Below are positions 22,357-31,607 of a stretch of 64,000 nt of DNA, piece by piece; within the stretch, counting starts at the first letter, position 1; each line of letters opens with the position of its first letter. A program made the translations under genes and the position numbers. This stretch comes from Batkoa obscura (taxonomy: Eukaryota > Entomophthoromycota > Entomophthoromycetes > Entomophthorales > Batkoaceae): NCBI GenBank assembly GCA_030770535.1, contig JASVEC010000068.1, forward strand, positions 1 to 64,000. The letters run 5' to 3'. The notes below the pieces were generated by a model, which was given only the letters and a program-made list of their open reading frames with translations, had not been told where the DNA came from and searched no databases.

Positions 22357-22450
22357 AGATATTTTTTTTTTGGTTTCACTTTCCATTTTTTAAGCGCTAT
22401 TTGAGCGGAAAGATTGTTAGTAAAATTTTTAAACAAAAAAATATATCCTC
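22357..22450 (-). mobile_element. MITE copy 9, in the SPT3 3' gap
   Basis: Core CCATTTTTTAAGCGCTATTT and GAGCGGAAAGATTGTTAGTA are well kept; the left end is worn and the right end reads TATCCTC. It fills nearly the whole 125-bp gap between the convergent SPT3 and acidic-protein genes. Confidence 0.85.
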
Positions 22451-22460
22451 AAATAATTAT

Positions 22461-22743
22461 TTATATCTCTAGTTCATCTTCACTTTTAAATAATTCATAA
22501 GAGCTTTTACTATCACTACCATGTTTATCTTGTGATTCCATTTTGGTATCTTTTTCCTTTATTAAATCTCTTTTGTTTCTTCTTGATCCTTGTTTTATAT
22601 TTTCGGTTTTAATACCAAATTTATTTTCACTCTTTATATTATTATAATCGATTTGTAATTGAGTTTCCATTTCTTGCTTAGTTATGGCTTGTTCAGTTTC
22701 AATAAAACTTTCCTCAACTGATTCTTGTTTTACATTTACATTT

Positions 22744-22774
<31 letters not shown>

Positions 22775-24035
22775 CATTTTCATTTTCACTTTCTTTATCA
22801 TTACCATTTTGTAGTTGTATCTCTCTTCCTTCTTGTTTAATTGGAACTTGTTCCATTTCAACCAAAGTTTCTTCGACTACCTCTTGTTTTACAATTCCAT
22901 TTTTATTTTTAATATCCTCTACTTTAACTAGTATTTCATTGGATTTACTTTGGTTTGCTATATCTTCATCGTTTAACCTTTCTTGTTTAACTGTTCTATT
23001 TTCATGGATGAAATTCTCTTGTTTAATTAAGTCATTAAATACTAAATTGTTATTTTTATTTGACTCATCATCACTATTTGCTTCTCTTTTCACCTGATCA
23101 TCCTCAGTTATAGATGCTATATCATCCTCACTTGATTCAATTATGATTACATCTTTATAATTACTGCTCAATGAATGTATTGATTCATTTTCAATTTGAG
23201 TTATATCACTACTAATATCTTTCTCACTTTCTTCCTCACTTTCGCTATCCTCCTCACTGCCTCCTCTCTCTTCCTCGTTTTCTTCACTATCTTCGCTGCT
23301 ATAATCAATAGTAATCAAACTATCATTAATAAAATTAAACTCTGCTTCATTTTTAATCAATGTTGTTTCCTCCTCATCTTTTATTTCCGTATTATTAAAT
23401 TTGAAACCCATTACTCCATCATCATTAGATTCTATTAGAACGAAATCTTTGTCATTGTTATCGTTTTGGTTAGTTGACTCATTTTGATTAGCAGTTTCTC
23501 TTTGCTCACTAGATACTCTTATCTCAGAAGCGTCATTTAAATCATCCATCATTTGGTTACTCGACTTTTTCGCCAATAAACCAGAGTTGTTAATTGAATA
23601 ATTAAATGCCTGATTTTTTTCTTCTGATGTTGATATTCCAGAATTATTAACTTGTAACAAACGATCTAATTCTTCAGCAACTTCCTCTTCATCTGAGCTA
23701 CTGATATACATTGGAGTTTTACTGTTCGCAAACTCAATCTTTCTTTTTTTACTTGGATTTAATTCTTTTTCAACTTCTTCTTCAATATAAGTTTCCATAA
23801 GACAACCTAGAAATTTCAATATAAATATCTTTTATTGATATTTTCAAATTAATTCAATTACTTAATGCCACCAAGGATCTTAACTCCAACTTATTGGTCA
23901 TATCTAGTTGATCCAGTTCAGTATAATATTCTTCAGCATATTCTTCAACTATTTTCATTAAGTCCTAATATAGTTTAACAACATTTTATCAATATTTTTA
24001 TGGTCAATTACTTCATTCATTTCGTCGTTATCCAT
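22461..24035 (-). CDS. Acidic protein rich in SUMO-type motifs
   Basis: I place the start at 24035. Two short exons (24035-24012 and 23964-23862) with GT...AG introns of 47 and 55 nt join in frame to the long exon 23806-22461, giving 490 residues. The new N-terminus reads MDNDEMNEDLMKIVEEYAEE and then a Leu/Glu helix continuing through the junction into METYIEEEVEKELN, which supports the model. The rest is disordered: Asp/Glu/Ser runs, an SE repeat at about 380-390, and a basic PSKKRK likely nuclear signal. At least six sites fit the sumoylation pattern (hydrophobic-K-x-E, such as VKQE and IKQE). Two runs, FVLIESNDD and VIIIESSEDD, resemble SUMO-interacting motifs followed by acidic residues. 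A nuclear, SUMO-linked scaffold is a reasonable inference; no homologue is recognised. Confidence 0.7.
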
Positions 24036-24475
24036 TTTTATTCAAGGTAGAAAATGATATTTCATTGTTTTTTTAAAGATTTAATTTAGGAAGTAATTGG
24101 ATTTTTGCAAAAATCCAATGCAAATATTTTAATAGCTCCTTAGGTTTGGTCTACTACTAATGTTGATGAATTACTTTTTTGCTTTTTAGAAACTTTAGTT
24201 ATTTTATTAAGTGTATATATACAAGTTAAAAATAATATAATAATAATAATCATCTTCTATGTTGTTTAATTATTATTTTTTCAAATCTAGTATATAACTA
24301 ATTGAATGTATTTGATAAATTTACACTTTTCAAAGATAGTTTATTTAATAAAAATTGTTTATTAAAGTTGAAAATTATAAAAATGCATTAGTAATTAAAA
24401 TACTAGGATATTTATTTTTGTTATTAGTAAATAGTTTACAGTTGCAATATTACTAATTTTGTCAAGATTTATAAT
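24036..24475. other. Spacer between divergent promoters
   Basis: Holds the upstream region of the acidic-protein gene (minus strand) and the DNA up to the duplicated Hsp20 promoter. No other feature seen. Confidence 0.4.
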
Positions 24476-24543
24476 ATATAATTAATATTACAAATTATCC
24501 TGAATAAATTTCCTAATTTGGACTCAACGTTACAATTATTATC

Positions 24544-24556
24544 GAAATTTCTAGAT
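24544..24556 (+). promoter_or_regulatory. Heat-shock element of Hsp20 copy 2
   Basis: GAAATTTCTAGAT: GAA, TTC and GAT units at two-base spacing, about 175 bp before the start codon. A TATAAAAG box follows about 65 bp downstream. Confidence 0.7.
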
Positions 24557-24728
24557 AATTACTTAAAAATTTGGTAAAGTTTAGTAAAATTCATCAATTT
24601 AAAAATAATTTTAAAAAAAGTATAAAAGCAAGTGATAAATTATTACAAAAATTATAAAAAATTAAATTAAATATTAAATTAAATATCAAACTAAATATTA
24701 AATTAAATACCAAACTCAACATCAAACA

Positions 24729-25349
24729 ATGTTCGCTACTTTAAATAACAACCCATTTGTATATTATCCTAAAGAATTCCATCCTTTTGTATTTACTCCT
24801 GAGCATTATACTCCTTTCAATCATCATGAGAAGAATACAACACCAACTACTCCACAAGAGAACAATCCACAGAAACAAACTATAAATACTAACAACAACG
24901 TCACAATCAATACTACTAAGCCTAAAGAAGAGAAATGGCCATATGTTGACATAACAGAGTTTCCAAATTATTATACTATTGAAGCTGAATTACCCGGATT
25001 TAAAAAAGAAGACATTAATATTTCATTTGATAACGTCGATAATACACTTACTTTAAAAGGAGAGTATGTCTATAGACCAAAGAAACATGAGCATATTGTT
25101 ATAGTAGAAGAAGCGGATGAAACTAATGAAGATGATAATGCTTCTATAAGCACATCAAGTGTTACTGATGATGGAAAGCATTTACTTACAGAAAGAAGGT
25201 CAAAGAAGAGTTTTAAGAGAAGCTTCAAAGTCAAACATGATATTTTAGCTGAAGAGATTCAAGCAGATCTAACTGATGGAGTATTGAATCTAATCATTCC
25301 AAAGCGAGTTAAGAAAGAAGACAAGAAAATAAGGATATCCATTCAATAA
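24729..25349 (+). CDS. Small heat-shock protein (Hsp20), copy 2
   Basis: A 206-residue Hsp20, identical in protein to copy 1. It has the same N-terminal arm, alpha-crystallin domain with acidic insertion, ADLTDGVLNLIIPK signature and terminal I-S-I. It is intronless and driven by a duplicated promoter with heat-shock element and TATA box. It points away from copy 1, the two bracketing the ATPase-SPT3 block. The identity implies recent duplication or continuing gene conversion rather than functional divergence. Confidence 0.96.
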   Translation: MFATLNNNPFVYYPKEFHPFVFTPEHYTPFNHHEKNTTPTTPQENNPQKQTINTNNNVTINTTKPKEEKWPYVDITEFPNYYTIEAELPGFKKEDINISFDNVDNTLTLKGEYVYRPKKHEHIVIVEEADETNEDDNASISTSSVTDDGKHLLTERRSKKSFKRSFKVKHDILAEEIQADLTDGVLNLIIPKRVKKEDKKIRISIQ

Positions 25350-25626
25350 GTTTTTATCTATTTATTTTTAATGTAAAATATAATTGTTTTAAATAAAAAT
25401 ATTATGTGAAAATAAAATATCAATTTAGTAAATTAGTTATAAAATAAAAGTAAGAGCTGTTTTTATCAGAATTATTAATCAAATCACTTTATAAAATTGA
25501 ATGCATTTTAAAAATTAATATAAAGAAAACCAATCTTAAAATTATTACTAATCTTGATGATATATATATTACGAATATAAAATATAGTTCATTAATGCTT
25601 TTTAGACTCATAAAAAGTATATAAAT

Positions 25627-25723
25627 GGGAGTGTTTTTTTAACTTCATTATTTTTTCCATTTTTAAGCACTATTTAAGCGGAAAATTTGTTAGTAAAATT
25701 CTTAAACACAAAAATACATTCCC
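25627..25723 (-). mobile_element. MITE copy 10
   Basis: GGGAGTGTTTTTTT end, CCATTTTTAAGCACTATTTA core, TTAGTAAAATTCTTAAAC and ACATTCCC end. Flanks read AAAT on both sides, which does not fit a simple TA duplication. Confidence 0.9.
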
Positions 25724-25911
25724 AAATCATAAATTCCTTTTAAAATTTCTCTTGATTAAGCTTTATTTTATTATTTATTATGAAATAAATCATTCTTTTA
25801 AGTCTTATCAATTACACCAATTCAATTAATCTAAATTATAGTTTTTATCTTATATTTAAGAAGTCTTTAAAACCTCTCACTTCCATTGCCCGAGTATTGA
25901 ACTTATCTTAT

Positions 25912-26005
25912 GGGGATGTATTTTTGTTTAAGGATTTTGTTAACAACTTTTCGATTTAAATAGAGCTTAAAAAATGGAAAAAGTAATGGGACCAAAAAAA
26001 TCCTC
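25912..26005 (+). mobile_element. MITE copy 11, with 9-bp flanking direct repeat
   Basis: Clear copy whose flanks carry the direct repeat CTTATCTTA (25902-25910 and 26005-26013). If this is the target duplication it is 9 bp. Other copies instead fit a TA duplication, so it may be coincidence. Confidence 0.88.
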
Positions 26006-26257
26006 TTATCTTACTTTATGTCAACTTATCAATTGATACGCCTTTGGGTCTGAGTCTGAGGACTTCAAAGTCCTTGTAGCTTACATGTATCTATCTATCA
26101 ATATGTTATATCAAAAAACTAATGTAAGTCCATCATATCAACATCAATAAAATCAAAATGAAATAAACGATAAAACAAAGCAACAAAATATTAAAAAAAT
26201 AAAATTATTTTATTCATCCACTATCAGATGTAACGTTTTTTATCACAAACTTCTTTT

Positions 26258-28003
26258 TTAATAATCAACTACTTTACTTTCGAACTTTTTAGGTATTTGA
26301 TAAGAAATTAAATTAGGTACTTTAGTATAAAGATAATCCCTAAATAAACCATCTAATTTCATGGAAATAAATGCTTTGAAATCTGCTTCTTTATTTTCCA
26401 ACCAATGGTGCCTCAACTCATGGTCTTTAGGTAATTGTCTGTCTAGCTCTTTTCTAACGATTCCCCAACCTATTCCATTATAATGTAAATTTAAACAGCG
26501 AAGAATTCTATGAAGATGCATCATAAACATAGTATGATAGGCTACATGGTACATATCTTGTTTATTATGAGCTAATTGGGAAGCATCTTCATTAAATACT
26601 AGTACTTTTTCACCAATGGCATCGAATAAAGTATCTTGATGAACCTTAATACCACCAAAATCACGAATAGCAAAACCAACTAATTGATATTCTTCATTTA
26701 CTTTTTTAAATCGACATAATGTATTTTGTAAATGAGATTCCCATGCAATACCAAATTTAATTACTGGGGTAAGGAAAGCAGTTAAATATTTTTCACAATA
26801 TGTTTTAAAAAAAGATACTCTTTTTTCATAAGTATTTAAATTAAACACTTTTGTTAATACAGATACATTATCAAAATCAATTTCAGTTAATGCAGCTGCA
26901 ATAATTACCTTTTCATCTCTTTTTAAACATTGAACTTCCACTTCTTCTCGAATCAAACAGGATAAATGTTTAGCCATATCAATTGATGGATGATTAGAAA
27001 CAATTGAGCCTACTTCATCAACAATAATTAAATTCTCTTTATCTAAATTAATTTTCTGTGCAATTCGACCAAAATTAGGACCAAAGAAAGTAGTCCAAGG
27101 GGACACTGTTCTTAATGCCGAAGTCACTTTAATACCTAATGGTAATTTAAAATTAAAGTTTGGAAATCCATCAATTTTCATAGTTCTTAGTGTAGCTTGA
27201 GACAAACTTGAGATTTGTTTACTTAATACTTTGACATTAGGAAATTTCTCTTTTAAATTGCAAACTTGTAATTCATGGACCATAATCAAAGCTTCAGTTT
27301 CAATATTTACTTCTCCAGCTAATTCTTCATATAAAGGTTTTAATACAGATTCATATTTACCTAAGATAGTTACTTCCTCACGTGGTACTTTACAAACAAT
27401 CATTTTAGGACTTAACATATCTTCTTCTGGCTTAATGTATGGGATAGGTGCAATGGCATGTCTTGCTTTATTCATTGGATGAGTTGGATGACCTTCAACA
27501 ATAGATTGTTCCCATTCAATTGCTTTAGCTGTATCTACATTTAATATTTCTTTTCTATTTAAATAGGCATGATATTGATGTTCTACACAACTCAACAATT
27601 CTAAGGTTACTTTTTTCACCATAACAGCATCAAAATTATTCCATATACTTACTTTTTCCATTATAAAGGTTACATCATCGAGTTCAGTTAATTTATCATT
27701 GGAATAATAATAGAATGGGAATTGAATATCCATGGGATCAAGTAAACCTATAGAAAATCCACTATCAATTTCACGAAGTAAAGGTAAATGCTGTAATTTT
27801 AATAAGAAACCTTCTTGAGGATTAATAGAATCTTTTTGAGTTATAAAACTTAAATGATTATAATCGAAGGTAGGTAAATTAAACGAATGATTGTCAGTAA
27901 GTAATTTGGTAGCTACCATATCTTCATTAACCATACAAGTAACTAAACGTTTGATCATAGCTTCAGAAGCTTTTTGTTTTAAATCAACATCATCCAGGGT
28001 CAT
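26258..28003 (-). CDS. NIS siderophore synthetase A (IucA/IucC family)
   Basis: A 581-residue intronless enzyme of the NRPS-independent siderophore synthetase family. These adenylate a carboxylate, usually of citrate, with ATP and join it to an amine; a single member makes rhizoferrin from two citrates and putrescine in Mucorales. Seen are the N-terminal block with IVEGHPTHPMNKAR at about 168-181 and the nucleotide-binding KVTSALRT (292-299) followed by SPWTTFFGPN. Later come VDEVGSIVS and HLSCLIREE, and the C-terminal FhuF-like half with AIRDFGGIKV and AYHTMFMMHLHR. Length is normal (about 580-620). It is a paralogue, by eye about half identical, of synthetase B at 31608-33419. Three ATCWGATAA sites lie 118-257 bp upstream. 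Product is inferred, perhaps rhizoferrin or a related citrate siderophore. A bacterial ancestry is likely from the family's distribution but not shown here. Confidence 0.92.
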   Translation of the reverse strand: MTLDDVDLKQKASEAMIKRLVTCMVNEDMVATKLLTDNHSFNLPTFDYNHLSFITQKDSINPQEGFLLKLQHLPLLREIDSGFSIGLLDPMDIQFPFYYYSNDKLTELDDVTFIMEKVSIWNNFDAVMVKKVTLELLSCVEHQYHAYLNRKEILNVDTAKAIEWEQSIVEGHPTHPMNKARHAIAPIPYIKPEEDMLSPKMIVCKVPREEVTILGKYESVLKPLYEELAGEVNIETEALIMVHELQVCNLKEKFPNVKVLSKQISSLSQATLRTMKIDGFPNFNFKLPLGIKVTSALRTVSPWTTFFGPNFGRIAQKINLDKENLIIVDEVGSIVSNHPSIDMAKHLSCLIREEVEVQCLKRDEKVIIAAALTEIDFDNVSVLTKVFNLNTYEKRVSFFKTYCEKYLTAFLTPVIKFGIAWESHLQNTLCRFKKVNEEYQLVGFAIRDFGGIKVHQDTLFDAIGEKVLVFNEDASQLAHNKQDMYHVAYHTMFMMHLHRILRCLNLHYNGIGWGIVRKELDRQLPKDHELRHHWLENKEADFKAFISMKLDGLFRDYLYTKVPNLISYQIPKKFESKVVDY

Positions 28004-28120
28004 TTTAGTGGATTTTTTAAAGAATAAAATGAAAAGAGATTAACTCGAATTTTGCATTCTCATTGTTTCTGAAATTAAGTTTTTATATGCTTCACTTTTA
28101 ATAGAGAAATTGATATTTTC

Positions 28121-28260
28121 ATCAGATAAATACTAATTGTTTGAGTTTTATATTATTGGCTAATCCTAGATTATAATTTGTTCTTGATGATTGTTAAAAA
28201 TATCAAAATTTTATCTGATTGCTTTTTTTTATAGAAAGAATAAAATAGGATATCTGATAA
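28121..28260. promoter_or_regulatory. Three iron-GATA sites upstream of NIS synthetase A
   Basis: ATCAGATAA at 28121-28129, TTATCTGAT (the reverse form) at 28211-28219, and ATCTGATAA at 28252-28260. All match ATCWGATAA, the recognition sequence of fungal iron-sensing GATA repressors (SreA, Urbs1, Sre1). Their position in the synthetase promoter suggests repression when iron is plentiful. Confidence 0.7.
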
Positions 28261-28665
28261 CACTATGATTATGATTGTACATAATAAAAATGAGGCTTAT
28301 AAGATTAAGATGAGTTTTAGTGTAAGGTTAAAAGATTATTCATTTATCTAGATGGTTGGGGTTATGTTGTTAGTTTATCATGATTACTTATCAATTATTA
28401 TTCAAAGTAATTTAGAAATACTTTAACTAAAATTAGTTTAGGCTATTTGTTATAGTTTACAATAGAGTTTATGAACTCAAGTTTATTAGAAACAGGGTTT
28501 ATGAGTTCAAATTATTAGGGATAAGAGTTTAATTAACAAAAGTTACTAATTATTATCAATTATTTATAATTGAAGTTAATATGTTGAACTAGATATTGAT
28601 TTTTTTTGTTTCTTAATTGAAATAAAAGTATTTTATTGATATTTTATTAATCAAAATAAGCATAT
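28261..28665. other. Spacer upstream of NIS A
   Basis: AT-rich, no gene seen. Related ten-to-fifteen-base phrases recur near 28465-28520 (forms of tttatgaactcaa), of unknown meaning. Confidence 0.35.
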
Positions 28666-28751
28666 GAAAATGCCTTTTTTAAAGAATTTTACTAACAATT
28701 TTTCACTTTTTAATAATGCTTAAAAAATAAATGAAATTCAAAAACTCAGCT
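28666..28751 (+). mobile_element. MITE copy 12, worn
   Basis: Left end reduced to GAAAATG. AAAGAATTTTACTAACAATT and ATAATGCTTAAAAAAT remain recognisable and the right end is lost. It lies about 250 bp 3' of the UPF0014 gene. Confidence 0.6.
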
Positions 28752-28998
28752 TAATATTTCAATATTTTTTATTTTTTATTTTTTATTTTTATAATTAAAA
28801 TCGACTTAAAAACTTTTTGTTTTCTATTTATTAAATAAATAAAATTAAATAAATAAAGTTAAATAAATAAAGATTCAAAATAAGTAAAACTAAGTGAATA
28901 AATAAAATGAATACAAAAAAAACAACTTAAATTTTTATTAAACTTGTAATGTAATATCTTCTACTAAAAAACAATAACTAATTCTACTTTTCAAATAT

Positions 28999-30168
28999 CT
29001 AATTCTTTTCCCTAAAAGCTTCATTAACATCAATAGCTCCACCTTGCTTATTCTTGAACATAGCTTTAATATTCAAAAACCCTTTACTAATTGGAGTAGC
29101 CACGTATTTGATATAAAGTACCTCTTGCCAAGCAGGAGTATTATAAATACGATCAGCTCTATGACGATGATATCTATCAATACACACAAATAGTGCACCT
29201 GAGACAGATAATAAAGTACCTAATGCAGTAGATGATAATATCATAAACATGGTAACTTGTTGATACCTTACAGCATCCAATACATCAGCTCCACCTAAAA
29301 TTTGACCAGTCATCATCCCTGGAATGGAGATAATTCCCATCACACACATAGCATTGATAGTGGGTATCATACCTAATCGTATGGATTGAATAGCAATGGG
29401 ACGTGAAGCTTCCCAACGCGTACTACCATATGAAAGATACATTTCTATACTATCTTTTTGAGTACTAAGTGTTTGTAAACAATGGGAAATACCAACGGCC
29501 ATACCAGACATTGAGTTACCAAGCAACATACCGATAATAGGAATAAATTGTTGAGGTTGCCAAAAAGGTAATACTTTAATAATACAGGCGAGACCAATAA
29601 TTCCAACTACTCCATTGCTAATTAAAATAGAGATAAAGACTATAATTAACTAGAGATAATAGGATTAATTAATTAATTTAAAATAAAAAATTAACTAATA
29701 TGACTTACCATAGATCGATGTCGCACTTTTGATTGATGATATACTGTTTCATAACTTGCTAAGATAACAAAGATAGCTATAAAAATCAAAATTTGTAAAT
29801 AATATAGAATAATATAGAATAATATAGAATAATATAGAATAATATAGAATAATATAGAATAATATAGAATAATATAGAATTATATAGAATTATATAGAAT
29901 AATATAAGGAATAAAGTAACTTACCAGCCATCAAAAATGGGATCCAAATTTCATCTGAATCTAACACAGGTTTTAATATATAAGCCATTAAAGTTAATTG
30001 GGCTAAACATCGTACACTAGCTATTATAAGAGAGACTTCCATTTTTAATTGTAATGCGAGGGATAATATTATATTAAATACTACAAATAAACTTGACCAG
30101 CCTACTGCATCCCATCCAACGGATACATATTTATTGTTGTTTGTAATAGGACATTGTGATGAATCCAT
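28999..30168 (-). CDS. UPF0014 membrane protein (FetB/ALS3-like permease)
   Basis: Three exons (30168-29925, 29776-29709, 29649-28999) join in frame to 320 residues. The family comprises permease halves of ABC transporters: E. coli FetB, part of an iron exporter, and plant ALS3/STAR2. Seen are about seven hydrophobic segments. The family core is IPIIGMLLGNSMSGMAVGIS, then LSYGSTRWEASRPIAIQSIR, followed by MIPTINAMCVMGIISIPGMM and TGQILGGADVLDAVRYQ. A hydrophilic C-terminal tail of about 60 residues follows. No ATP-binding partner is encoded nearby, so a partner elsewhere or independent action is possible. It sits between two siderophore synthetases and has an ATCWGATAA site 225 bp upstream, so a role in iron or siderophore traffic is likely but inferred. 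The first intron (148 nt) is filled with a 10-bp tandem repeat. Confidence 0.88.
29801..29900. repeat. 10-bp tandem repeat inside a UPF0014 intron
   Basis: Ten consecutive copies of AATATAGAAT, eight perfect and two with one changed base, lie wholly within intron 1 of the UPF0014 gene (29777-29924). Copy number is likely to vary between strains. Confidence 0.95.
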
Positions 30169-30392
30169 CTTTATGAGTTAGAGATCGAGAAATAGATTAA
30201 TAAAATGAATGAACTTTAATTAAAAGGATGATCAAAAAAGAAAAGAGAAGAGAAATGATTTTTATAATGTATAAAAGTTGATAATGATTAGTTGTAATTT
30301 TTTTACATTAAGGGAAGGTTAATAAATCAATAAATCATAAATCAATTGAATTTATAAGAATAAAAATGAATATTAGAATTATAGATTACTTT

Positions 30393-30401
30393 TTATCAGA
30401 T
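30393..30401 (-). promoter_or_regulatory. Iron-GATA site upstream of UPF0014 gene
   Basis: TTATCAGAT, the reverse form of ATCTGATAA, 225 bp before the UPF0014 start codon in the divergent region shared with NIS synthetase B. Confidence 0.6.
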
Positions 30402-31033
30402 ATTTTATTTCTACTTGAATTTATTTATGTTGTTTATTTTAGCTTAACAGAAATAATCTAAGATTTATTTTATTTCTAATTTAAATTGACAATTAGCTAA
30501 AATTAGTAAATTTAACTATAAGGCATTTGAATCCCATTATATACAAATACTAAAATTATCAACACCATACAATGGGGTATGATAAGCTATGCAAAATATA
30601 AGTTTTCTTTTATTAAATTTTTAATTCTTTTTTTTTCAATAAAATACTTACATTTGTTTGGTTACTGATAATCTATAAAATCCTCCTATTTTTTGATCTT
30701 GTTATTTTTTTATAAAATAGAAAATTGATAATCTATGAAACAACTATTAAATAGAAATGAATAATCTATTTATGCGTGATCAGATTAAAAGGGTTGGAGT
30801 GATAACATGATTGTTGATTATTATAAGGTAAAGCTCCCTGACATAAAATTAATTGACTCTATTCTATTATCCTTACATCATTAATTCGTATTAACCCCTT
30901 AATGCTTTACTATTAGATAATGCTACCATATTATGTGTTGTTTCACTTTAACTTAATTTTATAAAAACATATAACTTATTTTACTTATTTTACTTATTTT
31001 ACTTATTATAATTACAAAAGCTAATGATAGTTT

Positions 31034-31448
31034 TTATCAGATAAAGAAATAATAAACTAAATTTATTTATATAGTAGATTAATAAGATTACAAGTTTATT
31101 TTAAAACCTTGCGTTTATTATGACTAGTAGAACTAGACTAAAGAATAAGCTATACTTAATGTACACTTTTCATATTAACAGTTAGATATTGATTAAATGT
31201 CGATTAAAATTAATCAACCAATCAAATTTAACTTTAATTTTATCAGATCTTTGTAATAGTTTATTGAATTTTCAATTATCTAATTATAAAGGATTAAGTC
31301 AACAAATTTAATCTTTAACATGTTCTAATTAGGCTATCTATAACATCTAGTTCAATCTAGAATAAAATAATATTCTATACTATAAAAGTCATAATACCTT
31401 CTATCTGATAAACTAAAAATACACATTATCGTATGGGTTTTATCTGAT
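31034..31448. promoter_or_regulatory. Four iron-GATA sites upstream of NIS synthetase B
   Basis: TTATCAGATAA at 31034-31044 (overlapping matches on both strands), TTATCAGAT at 31240-31248, ATCTGATAA at 31403-31411 and TTATCTGAT at 31440-31448, that is 160-575 bp upstream of the start codon. All fit ATCWGATAA. The dense array is the strongest candidate operator region in the window. Confidence 0.72.
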
Positions 31449-31607
31449 TTGGATGATAAGAAACAATCAAAATTTATTCTGTGATCTTTCTAAATTGCTT
31501 AGTCAAACAAAAAGTATTTAAAGTCAACTAAATATAATCGATTCTTTAACAAGTTGAAACAAAATAAATTATTTTAAATTAGATTTTATATATATCGTGT
31601 TAAGAAA

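Larger units (their letters stand above)
24476..25349 (+). repeat. Inverted duplication, right arm (Hsp20 unit)
   Basis: Mirror partner of 13801-14674. Promoter and coding sequence are essentially identical to the left arm, while the 3' flanks differ from the base after the stop codon onward. Confidence 0.9.
25350..26257. other. Convergent intergenic region with two MITEs
   Basis: Apart from MITE copies 10 and 11 I see only AT-rich DNA and, at about 26060-26080, a short perfect hairpin (AGGACTT with AAGTCCT) of unknown meaning between the ends of Hsp20 copy 2 and NIS synthetase A. Confidence 0.4.

Noticed and set aside
22684-23097. 137-codon plus-strand frame rich in Ser/Leu
   Set aside because: Antisense shadow of the Glu/Ser-rich acidic protein; its SLSLSL run mirrors the SESESE repeat.
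26060-26080. Perfect hairpin AGGACTT/AAGTCCT considered as a tRNA remnant
   Set aside because: No acceptor, D or T arm can be formed around it.
29801-29900. Regular repeat considered as a CRISPR-like array
   Set aside because: Units are 10 bp, contiguous and without spacers, within a fungal intron.
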